Made by a program: the position numbers and the translations under genes
Shown: one piece after another, positions 53,834 through 63,823 of the stretch
How positions within the stretch are numbered: the stretch's first letter is position 1
Layout: each line of letters begins with the position of its first letter
The notes under the pieces: model-generated
The model's database searches: none
What the model saw: the letters and a program-made list of their open reading frames with translations, nothing else
Told to the model about the DNA's origin: nothing
Source: Streptomyces sp. NBC_00344
Lineage (GTDB): Bacteria > Actinomycetota > Actinomycetes > Streptomycetales > Streptomycetaceae
Direction of reading: 5' to 3'
Assembly: GCF_036088315.1 (NCBI RefSeq)
Contig: NZ_CP107996.1
Span: forward strand, 6,375,001 to 6,439,000
Length of the DNA stretch: 64,000 bases

Positions 53834-53917
53834 GCATGAACCGGGGGCAAACGGGGATGCGCAAGTCGCTGGTGTGAACCAGTGGCAGGAGAGTTCAGTG
53901 AGGAAAGGCAGTACCAA

Positions 53918-55426
53918 GTGTCGGCAAGCGAGACCATTCACGTAGACGGGGTGTGGCGAGCCGCCGCATCCGGCGCCACACGGGAGGTCCTCGATCCCGC
54001 CGATGCACAGGTCCTGCAGACGGTGGCCGAGGGCGGCGCCGATGACGCCGACGCCGCGGTCCGTGCCGCGCACCGGGCCTTCGCGGGCGGGCAGGGCGAA
54101 TGGCCGCGCACCGCCGTGTCCGAACGAGCCGCGCTGCTGCGCCGGGTGGCCGGACTCCTGCAGCGGGACAGGGAGACGATCGCGCTCATCGAGAGCCGCG
54201 ACACCGGCAAGACCCTGGAGGAGGGCCGGGTCGACGTCGATGATGTCACCCATGCCTTCGGCTACTTCGCCGATCTCGTGGTCAACGAGAGCGGCGGACG
54301 GGTCGTGGACGCCGGATCGCCCGATGTGCACAGTGTCGTCGTGCGTGAGCCGGTCGGTGTCTGCGCGCTGATCACCCCCTGGAACTATCCGCTGCTGCAA
54401 GCCAGCTGGAAGATCGCACCAGCGCTCGCCGCGGGGAACACCCTGGTCATCAAGCCGAGTGAGGTGACCCCGCTGTCCACGGTCCACCTGGTGAAGCTGC
54501 TCGTGGAGGCCGGTCTGCCGGCCGGCGTCGCCAATATCGTCACCGGGGCCGGCGTACCGGTGGGGGCCCGCCTCGCCGAGCACCCGCAGGTCGATCTGTT
54601 CTCCTTCACCGGTGGGCTGGCAAGCGGAACCAAGGCCGCGCAGTCCGCGGTCGCAGGGGCCAAGAAGATCGCTCTGGAGCTGGGCGGCAAGAACCCCAAC
54701 GTGGTCTTCGCTGACGCCTGTGCCACCGATGCGGGCTTCGACACCGCGGTGGACCAGGCTCTGAACGCCGCCTTCATCCACAGCGGCCAGGTCTGCTCGG
54801 CAGGGTCACGACTGATCATCGAGGAGTCGGTCCGCGACCGCTTCGTCACCGAACTCGCCCGCCGCGCGGAGCAGATCAAGCTCGGCCGCGGCACCGCCGA
54901 TGGCGTCGAGTGCGGCCCGCTCGTCTCCCAGCAGCAGCTCGACAAGGTCGAGGCCTATGTGGCCTCTGCGGTGGCCGAGGGCGCGAAGCTCCGCTGCGGC
55001 GGAAGCCGCCCCGAACCGTCAAAACAGCGGCCGGCCACCGGCTATTTCTACGCGCCCACCGTCCTGGACGCCTGCCATCGCGGCATGAGGGTCGTCCGCG
55101 AGGAGACGTTCGGCCCGATTCTGACCGTTGAGTCGTTCCATGACGAGGAGGAGGCGGTGACCCTGGCGAACGACACCGAATACGGTCTGGCCGGCGCCGT
55201 ATGGTCGGGCGACACCGCCCGGGCCCGTCGTGTGGCCGGACGGTTGCGGCACGGCACCATCTGGATCAACGACTTCCACCCCTACCTTCCGCAGGCGGAG
55301 TGGGGCGGCTTCGGAAAGTCCGGCATCGGCCGGGAACTCGGCCCCACCGGCCTGGACGAATACCGCGAGTCGAAGCACATCTACGAAAACCTGAAGCCTG
55401 AACCGGTCCGCTGGTTCGCGGGCTGA
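53918..55426 (+). CDS. betB: Betaine aldehyde dehydrogenase
   Basis: This 502-residue aldehyde dehydrogenase has ITPWNYPLLQASWKIAPALA (substrate pocket), the NAD-binding FTGGLASGTK, the catalytic Glu in LELGGKNPNVVF, and the catalytic Cys in HSGQVCSAGSR. It oxidises betaine aldehyde to glycine betaine. The GTG at 53918 has AGGAAAGG upstream. It leads a five-gene locus with a choline-oxidase-like enzyme and an ABC importer, all in one orientation, so it probably serves osmoprotection. Confidence 0.93.
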   Translation: MSASETIHVDGVWRAAASGATREVLDPADAQVLQTVAEGGADDADAAVRAAHRAFAGGQGEWPRTAVSERAALLRRVAGLLQRDRETIALIESRDTGKTLEEGRVDVDDVTHAFGYFADLVVNESGGRVVDAGSPDVHSVVVREPVGVCALITPWNYPLLQASWKIAPALAAGNTLVIKPSEVTPLSTVHLVKLLVEAGLPAGVANIVTGAGVPVGARLAEHPQVDLFSFTGGLASGTKAAQSAVAGAKKIALELGGKNPNVVFADACATDAGFDTAVDQALNAAFIHSGQVCSAGSRLIIEESVRDRFVTELARRAEQIKLGRGTADGVECGPLVSQQQLDKVEAYVASAVAEGAKLRCGGSRPEPSKQRPATGYFYAPTVLDACHRGMRVVREETFGPILTVESFHDEEEAVTLANDTEYGLAGAVWSGDTARARRVAGRLRHGTIWINDFHPYLPQAEWGGFGKSGIGRELGPTGLDEYRESKHIYENLKPEPVRWFAG

Positions 55427-55488
55427 CCACCCGTCTGTTCGCAGCACCACACGCACGCGTAAGCACTTTGCAGAAGGAGCAACGCCCC

Positions 55489-57048
55489 ATGCCACCGGAG
55501 ATCTCCAGGATCACCGCCGACTACATCGTCGTGGGCGGCGGAACCGCGGGCTCGGTGATCGCCTCCCGTCTCACCGAGGACCCGGACGTCCACGTCGTGG
55601 TCGTCGAGGGCGGCCCCACTGACATCGACCGCGACGACGTCCTCACCCTCCGCCGCTGGCTCGGTCTCCTCGGCGGAGATCTGGACTACGCCTACCCCAC
55701 CACCGAGCAGCCCCGCGGCAATTCGCACATCCTGCACAGCCGCGCCCGGGTGCTCGGCGGCTGTTCGTCGCACAACACCCTGATCTCGTTCAAACCGCTG
55801 CCGGGCGACTGGGACGAGTGGGCCGAGCACGGTGCCGCGGGCTGGGACGCGAAGTCCATGGACCCGTATTTCTCCAAGCTCCGCAACAACATCGTCGCGG
55901 TGGACGAGAAGGACCGGAACGCCATCGCCCGGGACTTCGTCGACGCCGCACAGAGCGCCCTGCAGGTCCCCAGGATCGATGGGTTCAACAAGAAGCCCTT
56001 CCACGAGGGGGCCGGCTTCTTCGATCTCGCCTACCACCCGGAGAACAACAAACGCTCGTCCGCCTCGGTGGCCTATCTGCATCCGCACATCGAGGCCGGC
56101 GACCGCCCCAACCTCAGGATCCTGCTGGAGACATGGGCGTACCGGCTGGAGCTGACCGGCTCGCGGGTCACCGGTGTCCGTGTCCGCACCAAGGACGGGG
56201 AGGAGGTCCTCCTGGAGGCCGGCCGTGAAGTGCTGCTCTGCGCGGGTGCGGTGGACACGCCGCGGCTGCTGATGCTCTCGGGTATCGGCCCCGGTCAGGA
56301 CCTGGAAGCCCTGGGCATCCCCGTCGTGCACGATCTGCCGGGTGTCGGAGAGAACCTGCTCGACCACCCCGAGTCGGTCATCGTGTGGGAGACCGACGGG
56401 CCCATCCCGGAGAACTCCGCGATGGACTCGGACGCCGGGCTCTTCGTCCGGCGCGACGACGAGTCCCGCGGGCCGGATCTGATGTTCCACTTCTACCAGA
56501 TCCCCTTCACCGACAACCCGGAACGTCTCGGCTACGAAAAGCCCGAGCACGGTGTGTCGATGACGCCCAACATCCCCAAGCCGCGCAGCCGCGGCCGTCT
56601 CTACCTCACCAGCGCTGATCCCGACGTCAAACCAGCCCTGGACTTCCGGTACTTCACGGACGAGGACGACTACGACGCGGGAACACTGGTCGACGGAATC
56701 CGGCTGGCCCGCGAGATCGCGAAGACCGAACCGCTGGCCCACTGGCTGAAACGCGAGGTCTGCCCCGGTCCCGACGTCACATCCGACGAGGACATCAGTG
56801 AGTACGCCCGCAAGGTCGCACACACCGTGTACCACCCGGCCGGCACCTGCCGGATCGGCGCCGTCGACGACACCACGGCCGTGGTCGATCCCGAGCTGAG
56901 GATCCGAGGTCTCTCAGGTGTCCGTATCGCCGACGCATCCGTCTTCCCGACGATGCCGGCGGTGAATCCCATGATCGGAGTCCTGATGGTGGGAGAGAAA
57001 TGCGCGGACCTCTTGGCCGCGACCCCCGAGCCGGGAGGCGATGCATGA
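55489..57048 (+). CDS. GMC flavoenzyme: choline oxidase/dehydrogenase-like
   Basis: This 519-residue GMC oxidoreductase has [17 protein letters not shown] at the N-terminus. It resembles actinobacterial choline oxidase more than proteobacterial Bet[14 protein letters not shown] carries the His that binds FAD covalently in choline oxidase, HPESVIVW carries the Glu that binds the choline ammonium group, and the C-terminus has [13 protein letters not shown] (catalytic His) and [16 protein letters not shown] (Asn). It would convert choline to betaine aldehyde or betaine. GAAGGAG lies 9 nt before the ATG. It overlaps the ATPase gene by 4 bp (ATGA). The choice between oxidase and dehydrogenase is inference. 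Confidence 0.88.
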   Translation: MPPEISRITADYIVVGGGTAGSVIASRLTEDPDVHVVVVEGGPTDIDRDDVLTLRRWLGLLGGDLDYAYPTTEQPRGNSHILHSRARVLGGCSSHNTLISFKPLPGDWDEWAEHGAAGWDAKSMDPYFSKLRNNIVAVDEKDRNAIARDFVDAAQSALQVPRIDGFNKKPFHEGAGFFDLAYHPENNKRSSASVAYLHPHIEAGDRPNLRILLETWAYRLELTGSRVTGVRVRTKDGEEVLLEAGREVLLCAGAVDTPRLLMLSGIGPGQDLEALGIPVVHDLPGVGENLLDHPESVIVWETDGPIPENSAMDSDAGLFVRRDDESRGPDLMFHFYQIPFTDNPERLGYEKPEHGVSMTPNIPKPRSRGRLYLTSADPDVKPALDFRYFTDEDDYDAGTLVDGIRLAREIAKTEPLAHWLKREVCPGPDVTSDEDISEYARKVAHTVYHPAGTCRIGAVDDTTAVVDPELRIRGLSGVRIADASVFPTMPAVNPMIGVLMVGEKCADLLAATPEPGGDA

Positions 57049-58286
57049 TGGCGACCGCTGACGCTGGACCTGCGGAAGACCGCAAGAAGGACAGCAACAC
57101 CGCCGAGAACGAAGCGGTGCCCGCGAAGGGCGTCGCACTCACCCACCAGGAGACCGGGGCCGGTGCACGCATGGACGCCGAGCCGGGTTCCGTATCCGCC
57201 ACCGACGCCCCGGGGCACGGTACCGGCCCCGTGGTGAAGGGCGACGGGGACGTGGTCTTCTCCGTCCATCACCTGTGGAAGGTCTTCGGCCCCAGGGCGG
57301 ACCGTGTTCCCGGCGACAGCTCTCTGGCGAGTCTGTCCGGAGCGGAACTGCGGGAGCGCACCGGCTGCACCGCGGCTGTCCGGGACGTCTCCTTCGACGT
57401 CCGGCAGGGTGAGGTCTTCGTGGTGATGGGACTCTCCGGTTCGGGCAAGTCCACCCTCGTCCGCTGTCTCACCCGGCTCATCGAGCCGACGAGTGGCGAA
57501 CTGGAGATGGACGGTGAGGACGTCCGGTCGATGGACAAGTCCACACTGCGCGAACTCCGCCGCCACCGTGCCTCCATGGTCTTCCAGCACTTCGGCCTGC
57601 TGCCGCACCGTTCGGTCCTGGACAACGTCGGTTACGGCCTGGAGATCCAGGGTGTCGGCAAGGACGAACGCCGTGCCAAGGCCGCCGACTTCATAGAGAA
57701 GGTCGGACTCACGGGCCTGGAGAACCGGCGCCCCAGCCAGCTCTCCGGCGGCCAGCAGCAGCGCGTGGGCCTGGCCCGCGCGCTCGCCGTCGACCCGGAA
57801 GTCCTGCTGTTCGACGAACCGTTCAGCGCACTCGACCCCCTGATCCGGCGCGATATGCAGGAAGAGGTCGTCCGGCTGCACAAGGAAGAAGGCCGCACGA
57901 TGGTCTTCATCACCCATGACCTGTCCGAGGCCCTGACACTCGGCGACCGCATAGCCCTGATGCGGGACGGCAGGATCGTGCAGCTCGGCACCCCCGAGGA
58001 GATCGTCGGCTCCCCGGCAGACGACTACGTCCGCGACTTCGTCCGCGGTGTTCCCCGCGAGCAGGTCCTCACCGTCCGCCGCGCGATGCGCCCCGCAGAG
58101 GGCAACGAGGCGGAAGAGGGCCAGACCCTCAGCCCGGCCACCCTGATATCCGACGCCATCGAGGTCGTGGTGCGCTCCGGCGCCGCCGCGCGTGTCGTCG
58201 AGGACGGACGCTGCCTGGGCATCGTGGACCACGCCTGCCTGCTCGCGGTCGTGGCCCGTCTCGACGAGAGGGGGGTGGCGGCCTGA
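57045..58286 (+). CDS. proV: Glycine betaine/proline ABC transporter ATP-binding protein
   Basis: This 413-residue ATPase has Walker [10 protein letters not shown] (about residues 125-133), Q-loop FQHFGLL, signature [10 protein letters not shown], Walker [14 protein letters not shown] and the H-loop ITHDL. The C-terminus has a single CBS-like segment ([14 protein letters not shown]). An unusual ~65-residue, Gly/Ala/Glu-rich extension precedes the domain. The overlap with the previous stop (ATGA) and GGGAGG upstream support this start. It energises uptake of betaine or related osmolytes. Confidence 0.93.
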   Translation: MMATADAGPAEDRKKDSNTAENEAVPAKGVALTHQETGAGARMDAEPGSVSATDAPGHGTGPVVKGDGDVVFSVHHLWKVFGPRADRVPGDSSLASLSGAELRERTGCTAAVRDVSFDVRQGEVFVVMGLSGSGKSTLVRCLTRLIEPTSGELEMDGEDVRSMDKSTLRELRRHRASMVFQHFGLLPHRSVLDNVGYGLEIQGVGKDERRAKAADFIEKVGLTGLENRRPSQLSGGQQQRVGLARALAVDPEVLLFDEPFSALDPLIRRDMQEEVVRLHKEEGRTMVFITHDLSEALTLGDRIALMRDGRIVQLGTPEEIVGSPADDYVRDFVRGVPREQVLTVRRAMRPAEGNEAEEGQTLSPATLISDAIEVVVRSGAAARVVEDGRCLGIVDHACLLAVVARLDERGVAA

Positions 58287-58374
58287 TGTCCCGGCACCTT
58301 TCTTCCCCCGGCGTTTCCCGGTCCCGGTTCGCGGCGGCACATCTCCCCACCGCCCCGGCGAAGCGGGGGCAGGC

Positions 58375-60372
58375 ATGACCACGGCCACTGCCACACCTGT
58401 CGCAGCCGACCCCACCCCGCCCGCTGCTCCGGACGAACCCTCCGGCCTGAGCTCCGCGCTCCACCACCACGGTGTGCGCAAGATCCTCGCGCTGGTCGTC
58501 ATCGCGGCGGTACTCGTCCCGATCGCGAATGCCAACTGGGGCAGCGGACTGTGGCCCGGTGCGCTGACCGTCGACCTGTCCAAACCTCTGGGCGACGTCA
58601 GCGACTGGATCATCGACAACCGCGACACCCACCCGGTCTTCATCTACTTTCTCGGCTACCTCAGCAACGCGGTGATCATCGCCGTCCGCGGCGTGTATCT
58701 GCTGCTGCTGGCGCTGGGCTGGGCGGGCGTGACGGCCGCCGTGTCCCTCGTGGCCTGGCGCGTCGCCGGGCTGCGCATCGGCCTCACCGCTCTGGTCTCG
58801 CTCGTGGTCTGCGGACTGCTCGACATGTGGGTACCGACCATGCAGACGCTTGCGCTGATGGTGGTGGCGGTCCTCGTCTCCGTCGCCGTCGGCGCCGTCC
58901 TCGGTCTCGCGGGAGGCCTCTCGGACCGGCTCTTCCGCATGCTGCGACCGGTGCTCGACACCATGCAGGTGCTGCCGGCCTTCGCCTATCTGCTCCCGGT
59001 CGTCCTGGTCTTCGGTATCGGAGTGCCTGCCGCCCTGCTGGCCACCGTCATCTATGCGGCGCCACCCATGGCCAGGCTCACCGCTCTCGGGCTGCGCGGC
59101 GCCGACTCCGGCGTCCTGGAGGCCGTCACATCGCTCGGGTCCACTGCCCGGCAGCGACTGGTCACCGCGCGACTCCCGCTGGCCCGCAAGGAACTGCTGC
59201 TCGGTGTCAATCAGACGATCATGATGGCCCTCTCGATGGTCGTCATCGCGTCCCTCATCGGCGCGGCCGGACTCGGTGACCGGGTCTACCAGGCCCTGGC
59301 CTCCGTCGATGTGGGCTCCGCGCTCGCGGCCGCCATTCCCATCGTGCTGCTGGCCATCGTCATGGACCGCACCACCGCGGCCGCCGGCGTCCGCCTGGGC
59401 GGCGAGCCGTCCGGCCCCGAGGCCCTGCGCGGCCGACGCGGCTGGGCGCTGGTGGTCGTACTGACCGCCGTTGTCGCCGTGGTGGTCCGGCTGGCCGGAT
59501 CCACGCTCTGGCCGAGCGGTGTGACCGTGGACATCACCCGGCCAGTCAACGACTTCAAGGAGTGGATGGTCGACCACCTCTACTCCGGAGTGCCGGTCGT
59601 CGGAGGGACCGCCGACTGGGCCGCACACTTCACCTCCTGGATCCTGGACCCGCTCAGGGACGGACTGACCGGCCTGCCCTGGTGGGGGGCGCTGCTGATC
59701 GTCGCCGCACTCGCCTGGCTGATAGGCACCTGGCAGACCGCGCTGACCGCGGTTCTCGCCATGTGCCTCATCGGAGTGCTGGGTATGTGGAAGCCCTCCA
59801 TGGACACCCTTTCCCAGGTGCTGGCGGCGCTGTTCGTCACCCTCGTCATCGGGTTCGCCGTCGGCATCCTGGCGGCGGGAAGCCGCAGAGCCGAAGCCGT
59901 ACTGCGCCCGATCCTGGACGTTATGCAGACCATGCCGCAGTTCGTCTATCTCATCCCGGTGGTCGCGCTCTTCGCGGTCGGGCGCGCCCCGGCTGCCGCG
60001 GCGGCCGTGGTGTACGCACTGCCGGCAGTCATCCGCATCACCACGCAGGGGCTCCGGCAGGTCGAGCCCGCCGCTGTGGAGTCCGCCCGCTCGCTGGGCG
60101 CCACCCGCTGGCAGCTGCTCCGCCAGGTCCAGCTGCCGCTGGCCCGCCCGGCACTTCTGCTCGCGGTCAACCAGGGGGTCGTGCTGGTGCTCGCAGTCGT
60201 CATCATCGGCGGCCTCGTCGGCGGTGGCGCCCTCGGGTACGACGTCGTCACCGGTCTCGCGACCGGCGACCTGGCCATCGGCCTCGTCGCGGGCGTCGCC
60301 ATCGTCTGTCTCGGCCTGATGCTCGACCGGGTCACCCAGCCGACCCGGCGCCGCGCACCGAAGGGGGCCTGA
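58375..60372 (+). CDS. Fused double glycine betaine ABC permease
   Basis: This 665-residue membrane protein has two ProW-like permease halves in tandem. Each half starts with a similar segment (LWPGALTVDLSKPLGD and LWPSGVTVDITRPVND), has about six membrane helices and its own EAA-type loop: EAVTSLGSTARQRLVTARLP and ESARSLGATRWQLLRQVQLP. Normally two subunits form the pore, so one polypeptide can replace the dimer. It lies between the ATPase and the binding protein genes. Confidence 0.93.
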   Translation: MTTATATPVAADPTPPAAPDEPSGLSSALHHHGVRKILALVVIAAVLVPIANANWGSGLWPGALTVDLSKPLGDVSDWIIDNRDTHPVFIYFLGYLSNAVIIAVRGVYLLLLALGWAGVTAAVSLVAWRVAGLRIGLTALVSLVVCGLLDMWVPTMQTLALMVVAVLVSVAVGAVLGLAGGLSDRLFRMLRPVLDTMQVLPAFAYLLPVVLVFGIGVPAALLATVIYAAPPMARLTALGLRGADSGVLEAVTSLGSTARQRLVTARLPLARKELLLGVNQTIMMALSMVVIASLIGAAGLGDRVYQALASVDVGSALAAAIPIVLLAIVMDRTTAAAGVRLGGEPSGPEALRGRRGWALVVVLTAVVAVVVRLAGSTLWPSGVTVDITRPVNDFKEWMVDHLYSGVPVVGGTADWAAHFTSWILDPLRDGLTGLPWWGALLIVAALAWLIGTWQTALTAVLAMCLIGVLGMWKPSMDTLSQVLAALFVTLVIGFAVGILAAGSRRAEAVLRPILDVMQTMPQFVYLIPVVALFAVGRAPAAAAAVVYALPAVIRITTQGLRQVEPAAVESARSLGATRWQLLRQVQLPLARPALLLAVNQGVVLVLAVVIIGGLVGGGALGYDVVTGLATGDLAIGLVAGVAIVCLGLMLDRVTQPTRRRAPKGA

Positions 60373-60375
60373 ACC

Positions 60376-61380
60376 ATGGCTCGTATCACCACACGCAAGC
60401 GCCGGACAACCGGCATCGTCATGTCATTGGCGGCCGGCTCACTGCTGGTCCCGCTCAGCGGCTGCGGTGCGGCCGACATGACGAAGCAGTCCTCACCCTT
60501 CGCCGCCGCCAAGGGGGCCAAGTCGGTGACGCTCTCGGTGCAGAGCTGGGTCGGCGCTCAGTCCAATGTCGCCGTCGCCAAATACCTCCTCGAGCACAAG
60601 ATGGGCTACCGCGTCGACACCGTCCAGGTGGACGAGATTCCTGCCTGGGACGCGCTCAGCCAGGGGCGGGTCGACGCCATCCTCGAGGACTGGGGCCACC
60701 CGGACCAGGAGAAGCGGTACGTCGAGGACAAGAAGACGATCACGGCGGGCGGGGACCTCGGGGTCACCGGCCACATCGGCTGGTTCGTTCCGACGTACTG
60801 GGCGCGCAAGCACCCCGGCGTCACGGACTGGAAGAACCTCAACAAGTACGCCGGCCGGCTGCGTACGGCGGAGAGCGGTGACAAGGGCCAGTTGATGGAC
60901 GGCTCGCCTTCCTACGTCACCAACGACAAGGCCCTGGTGAAGAACCTCAAGCTGAACTACGAGGTCGTCTTCGCCGGTTCCGAGGCGGCGCAGATCACCC
61001 AGATCCAGCAGTTCGCCAAGGAGAAGAAGCCCTTCCTCACGTACTGGTACGAGCCTCAGTGGCTGTTCAACGAGGTACCGATGACGGAGGTCAAACTCCC
61101 GGACTACACGGACAAGTGCGGGAACGAGGGCGCCAAGGACCCGGCGTCGGTCGACTGTGCCTATCCGAAGACCCCTCTGCAGAAGTACCTCAACACCGAG
61201 TTCGCGAAGACCGGCGGCGACGCCGCGAAGCTCCTGAAGAACTTCAAGTGGACGAAGGACGACCAGAACAAGGTCTCCGAGATGATCGCATCCGAAGGGC
61301 TCTCGGCTGACGAGGCGGCCAAGCGCTGGGTGGAGAAGAACCCGCACATCTGGGAGAAGTGGATCCCTGCCAAGAAGTGA
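60376..61380 (+). CDS. Glycine betaine-binding lipoprotein (ProX-like)
   Basis: This 334-residue protein has a lipoprotein signal (LLVPLSGC, lipidated Cys at about residue 33). It follows the ProX-type betaine-binding fold, with VQSWVGAQSNVAVAKYLLEH at its start and TYWYEPQWLFNEVP in the second lobe. The latter has Trp/Tyr residues that could form the aromatic cage for the ammonium group. It captures betaine or choline outside the membrane and delivers it to the permease. It starts 3 bp after the permease stop. Confidence 0.93.
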   Translation: MARITTRKRRTTGIVMSLAAGSLLVPLSGCGAADMTKQSSPFAAAKGAKSVTLSVQSWVGAQSNVAVAKYLLEHKMGYRVDTVQVDEIPAWDALSQGRVDAILEDWGHPDQEKRYVEDKKTITAGGDLGVTGHIGWFVPTYWARKHPGVTDWKNLNKYAGRLRTAESGDKGQLMDGSPSYVTNDKALVKNLKLNYEVVFAGSEAAQITQIQQFAKEKKPFLTYWYEPQWLFNEVPMTEVKLPDYTDKCGNEGAKDPASVDCAYPKTPLQKYLNTEFAKTGGDAAKLLKNFKWTKDDQNKVSEMIASEGLSADEAAKRWVEKNPHIWEKWIPAKK

Positions 61381-61477
61381 CGTAGGGGCCGGACCGGCGG
61401 CACCCGGCAGGCCGCACACGGCGAATGAACTGTTTCAATGGGGAGAACCGCTGGACCAGTAGAGAGCACAGGACCAC

Positions 61478-62488
61478 ATGGCCGGAATCAAGGATGTGGC
61501 GCGGGAGGCCGGCGTCTCGGTGGGCACGGTCTCCAATGTGATCAACCGCCCCGAGACGGTGTCCGAAGGGACCAGGGAGCGGGTGCAGTCGGCGATCAAA
61601 CGGCTGGGCTACGTACGGAGTGAGTCGGCCCGCCAGCTGCGTGCCGGGCACAGCCGCATCATGGCGCTGCTCGTTCTCGACATGGGCAATCCTTTCTTCG
61701 TCGATGTGGTCCGCGGCGCCGAGTCGTCGGCCCGGAGCGCGGGGCTCGGTGTGATGGTCTGCAACAGTGGCCAGAGCCCTGCCGAAGAGGCGACGTATCT
61801 CTCGCTGTTCATGGAACACCGGGTGCGGGGTGTACTGCTGACCCCGGCCGACACCACAGGGGCCAATCTCGACTCACTGCGCCGGCAGCACATCCCCTTC
61901 GTCCTGGTGGACCGGGCGGGTGTGGAGCCGGGGGAGTGTTCGGTGTCGGTCGACGACACCATGGGCGGTGCCCTCGCCGGCCGGCACCTCGTCGGGGCCG
62001 GACACCGGTCCATCGCCTACATCGCCGGCCCCTCCCAGCTGCAGCAGGTCCGGGACCGGCGCGCGGGCATGCTCATGGCGCTGGCCGAGGCGGGACTGCC
62101 CGCCGAGGCGCTGCTGGAGATTCCCGCCGAGCGGCTGGATGTCGCGGCCGGGCGCGACGCGGCTTCCCGGCTGCTCGGTCTCGTACCCCGGCCCACCGCG
62201 GTGTTCTGCGCCAACGACCTGCTCGCGCTGGGTGTTCTCCAAGTGGTGTACGCGGCAGGACTCGCGGTGCCGCAGGATCTGGCGATCGTCGGTTACGACG
62301 ACATCGAGTTCGCGGCAGCGGCGGCGGTGCCGCTCACCTCGGTGCGCCAGCCGGCGGTCGCGATGGGGCGCCTGGCCGCGGATCTGCTGCTCGAGGAGGT
62401 CGGACCCGATACGCAGGACCACCGGCATCAGCACGTGGTGCTCCAGCCGGAGCTTGTGGTCCGGGAGTCGAGTGGCTCCCGCCGCTGA
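61478..62488 (+). CDS. LacI-family transcriptional regulator
   Basis: This 336-residue protein has an N-terminal LacI HTH (IKDVAREAGVSVGTVSNVIN), hinge helix RRSESARQLRAG-like (LGYVRSESARQLRAG) and a periplasmic-binding-like sugar domain. A partly symmetric TGAACTGTTTCA (61426-61437) lies upstream and may be its own operator. It might control nearby sugar-related genes, but the target is unproven. It is not evidently part of the betaine locus, from which 97 bp separate it. Confidence 0.92.
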   Translation: MAGIKDVAREAGVSVGTVSNVINRPETVSEGTRERVQSAIKRLGYVRSESARQLRAGHSRIMALLVLDMGNPFFVDVVRGAESSARSAGLGVMVCNSGQSPAEEATYLSLFMEHRVRGVLLTPADTTGANLDSLRRQHIPFVLVDRAGVEPGECSVSVDDTMGGALAGRHLVGAGHRSIAYIAGPSQLQQVRDRRAGMLMALAEAGLPAEALLEIPAERLDVAAGRDAASRLLGLVPRPTAVFCANDLLALGVLQVVYAAGLAVPQDLAIVGYDDIEFAAAAAVPLTSVRQPAVAMGRLAADLLLEEVGPDTQDHRHQHVVLQPELVVRESSGSRR

Positions 62489-62570
62489 CACGATCCAGCG
62501 CTGACGTCCGCGGACGCCCGGCCAGGAGCGGCGGGACGTACCGGCCGGCCGTGTCGGGAACGATGGCGGG

Positions 62571-63374
62571 TCAGCCGGGACAGGAGCGGGTGGTGACGGT
62601 GAACATCGCTCCGTCGGGGTCGCGCAGGACGGCCTCGCTCTTGTCCGGCGCGTAACGCTCATCCAGCGCGGCGCCACCGTGTGCGCGGGCGGCACGCACC
62701 GTCGCAGCCACATCGGCGACGGGGAAGTGGACGTGCCAAGCGGGGCGGACGCGCGGATCGGGCGCTGAGCCGATGGCGCCGGAGCTCAGGCGTGCGAGGA
62801 CACTCGAGTTGCTGTACAGCACGACCTCGTCCCCTTCGTAGTCCGGTACGCAGGACCCCGGCCGGCCGTTCGCCCAGTCGAGGACCTCCCCGTAGAAGAT
62901 GGCGGCTTCGAGCGCGTCACGGGTGCGCAGGTGCAGCCAGGCGGGTGTTCTCCGGCGCCAGTCCGGCCAGTCGACAGGCAGCTTTCCCTCCCAGATCCCG
63001 AAAGTCGCACCGTCGCGGTCCGCGGCGATCGCGCCGCGTCCCACGGGGAAGGAGAGCGGGCCGATCGCGACGGTGCCACTGCGCTCACGGATCCGCGCAA
63101 CCGCGTGATCCGCGTCGTCGACCGCGAAGTAGGAGGTCCAGGCCACGGCGACCTGCAGGGACGGCGCCAGTGCCCCGATGCCGGCGACGGGCGCTCCGTC
63201 GACGACAGCCAGCGTGAAGTCGCCTCCCATCGGGGTCGGGCGGAACTGCCAGCCCAGTACGGCCCCGTAGAAATCCTGTGCGCTCCTCAGATCGCGTGCC
63301 ATCAGACTCACCCAGCAAGGGGCGCCGAGGACGTCGCTGCTCGATGTTTCACCTTTGACGGTGCCCAGTGTCAT
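62571..63374 (-). CDS. VOC-family (glyoxalase/dioxygenase-fold) protein
   Basis: This 267-residue protein has two tandem vicinal-oxygen-chelate halves, each with a FYGxVLxW motif (DFYGAVLGWQF and FYGEVLDWAN) and an ending of the type RDPDGAMFTVT. Metal ligands are not certain. VOC proteins include glyoxalases and antibiotic-binding proteins; function is unassigned. The gene is divergent from the partial secreted-enzyme gene. Confidence 0.9.
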   Translation of the reverse strand: MTLGTVKGETSSSDVLGAPCWVSLMARDLRSAQDFYGAVLGWQFRPTPMGGDFTLAVVDGAPVAGIGALAPSLQVAVAWTSYFAVDDADHAVARIRERSGTVAIGPLSFPVGRGAIAADRDGATFGIWEGKLPVDWPDWRRRTPAWLHLRTRDALEAAIFYGEVLDWANGRPGSCVPDYEGDEVVLYSNSSVLARLSSGAIGSAPDPRVRPAWHVHFPVADVAATVRAARAHGGAALDERYAPDKSEAVLRDPDGAMFTVTTRSCPG

Positions 63375-63794
63375 GTCCAGTCCAACGGGTTTCTGTCTCG
63401 CTCGAATGAGGCTCGGGGGACCGGGAGGGCCCCGCTCTGCCCAGGAGAAAGCCGGGCGCGGAGCGGACACCCTCCGTCTGTCTGCTGCGCCGCATCCACC
63501 ATATTCCAGACAAAGGTCATCGTCAGGTGGACGGGAGGCGTCTGCTTCGGTGTGCTGCCTCCTCCGTGAGCACCTGCCCCCGGCGCCCCCCCGGCACGCC
63601 ACCCGCTCTGCCGGGGCGTGCGGTCCGCCCGGACCGTCATGCGCGTAACCGTTGACTCCGTACATGCCAAGTGCCACCGTTCTGTACGCGGGCGGCCGCC
63701 CCATCGCGTGTACACCGTGAACCGGCCGCTTTCGTCCGGTGCGCCGCTCCGGACGCCATGGCTCCCGTTCGTGCCGGTTTTTCCCGCCAGGTAA
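63375..63794. other. Divergent intergenic region left of the CebR box
   Basis: This gap lies between the divergent VOC and secreted-enzyme genes. I see no convincing coding sequence. Its right end leads into the CebR operator and promoter. Confidence 0.5.
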
Positions 63795-63808
63795 TGGGAG
63801 CGCTCCCA
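63795..63808. promoter_or_regulatory. CebR operator
   Basis: TGGGAGCGCTCCCA is a perfect 14-bp palindrome identical to the known CebR box of Streptomyces, where the LacI-family repressor is released by cellobiose and related cello-oligosaccharides. It lies 16 bp before the following start codon. Confidence 0.92.
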
Positions 63809-63823
63809 ACAAAGGATGTTCGG

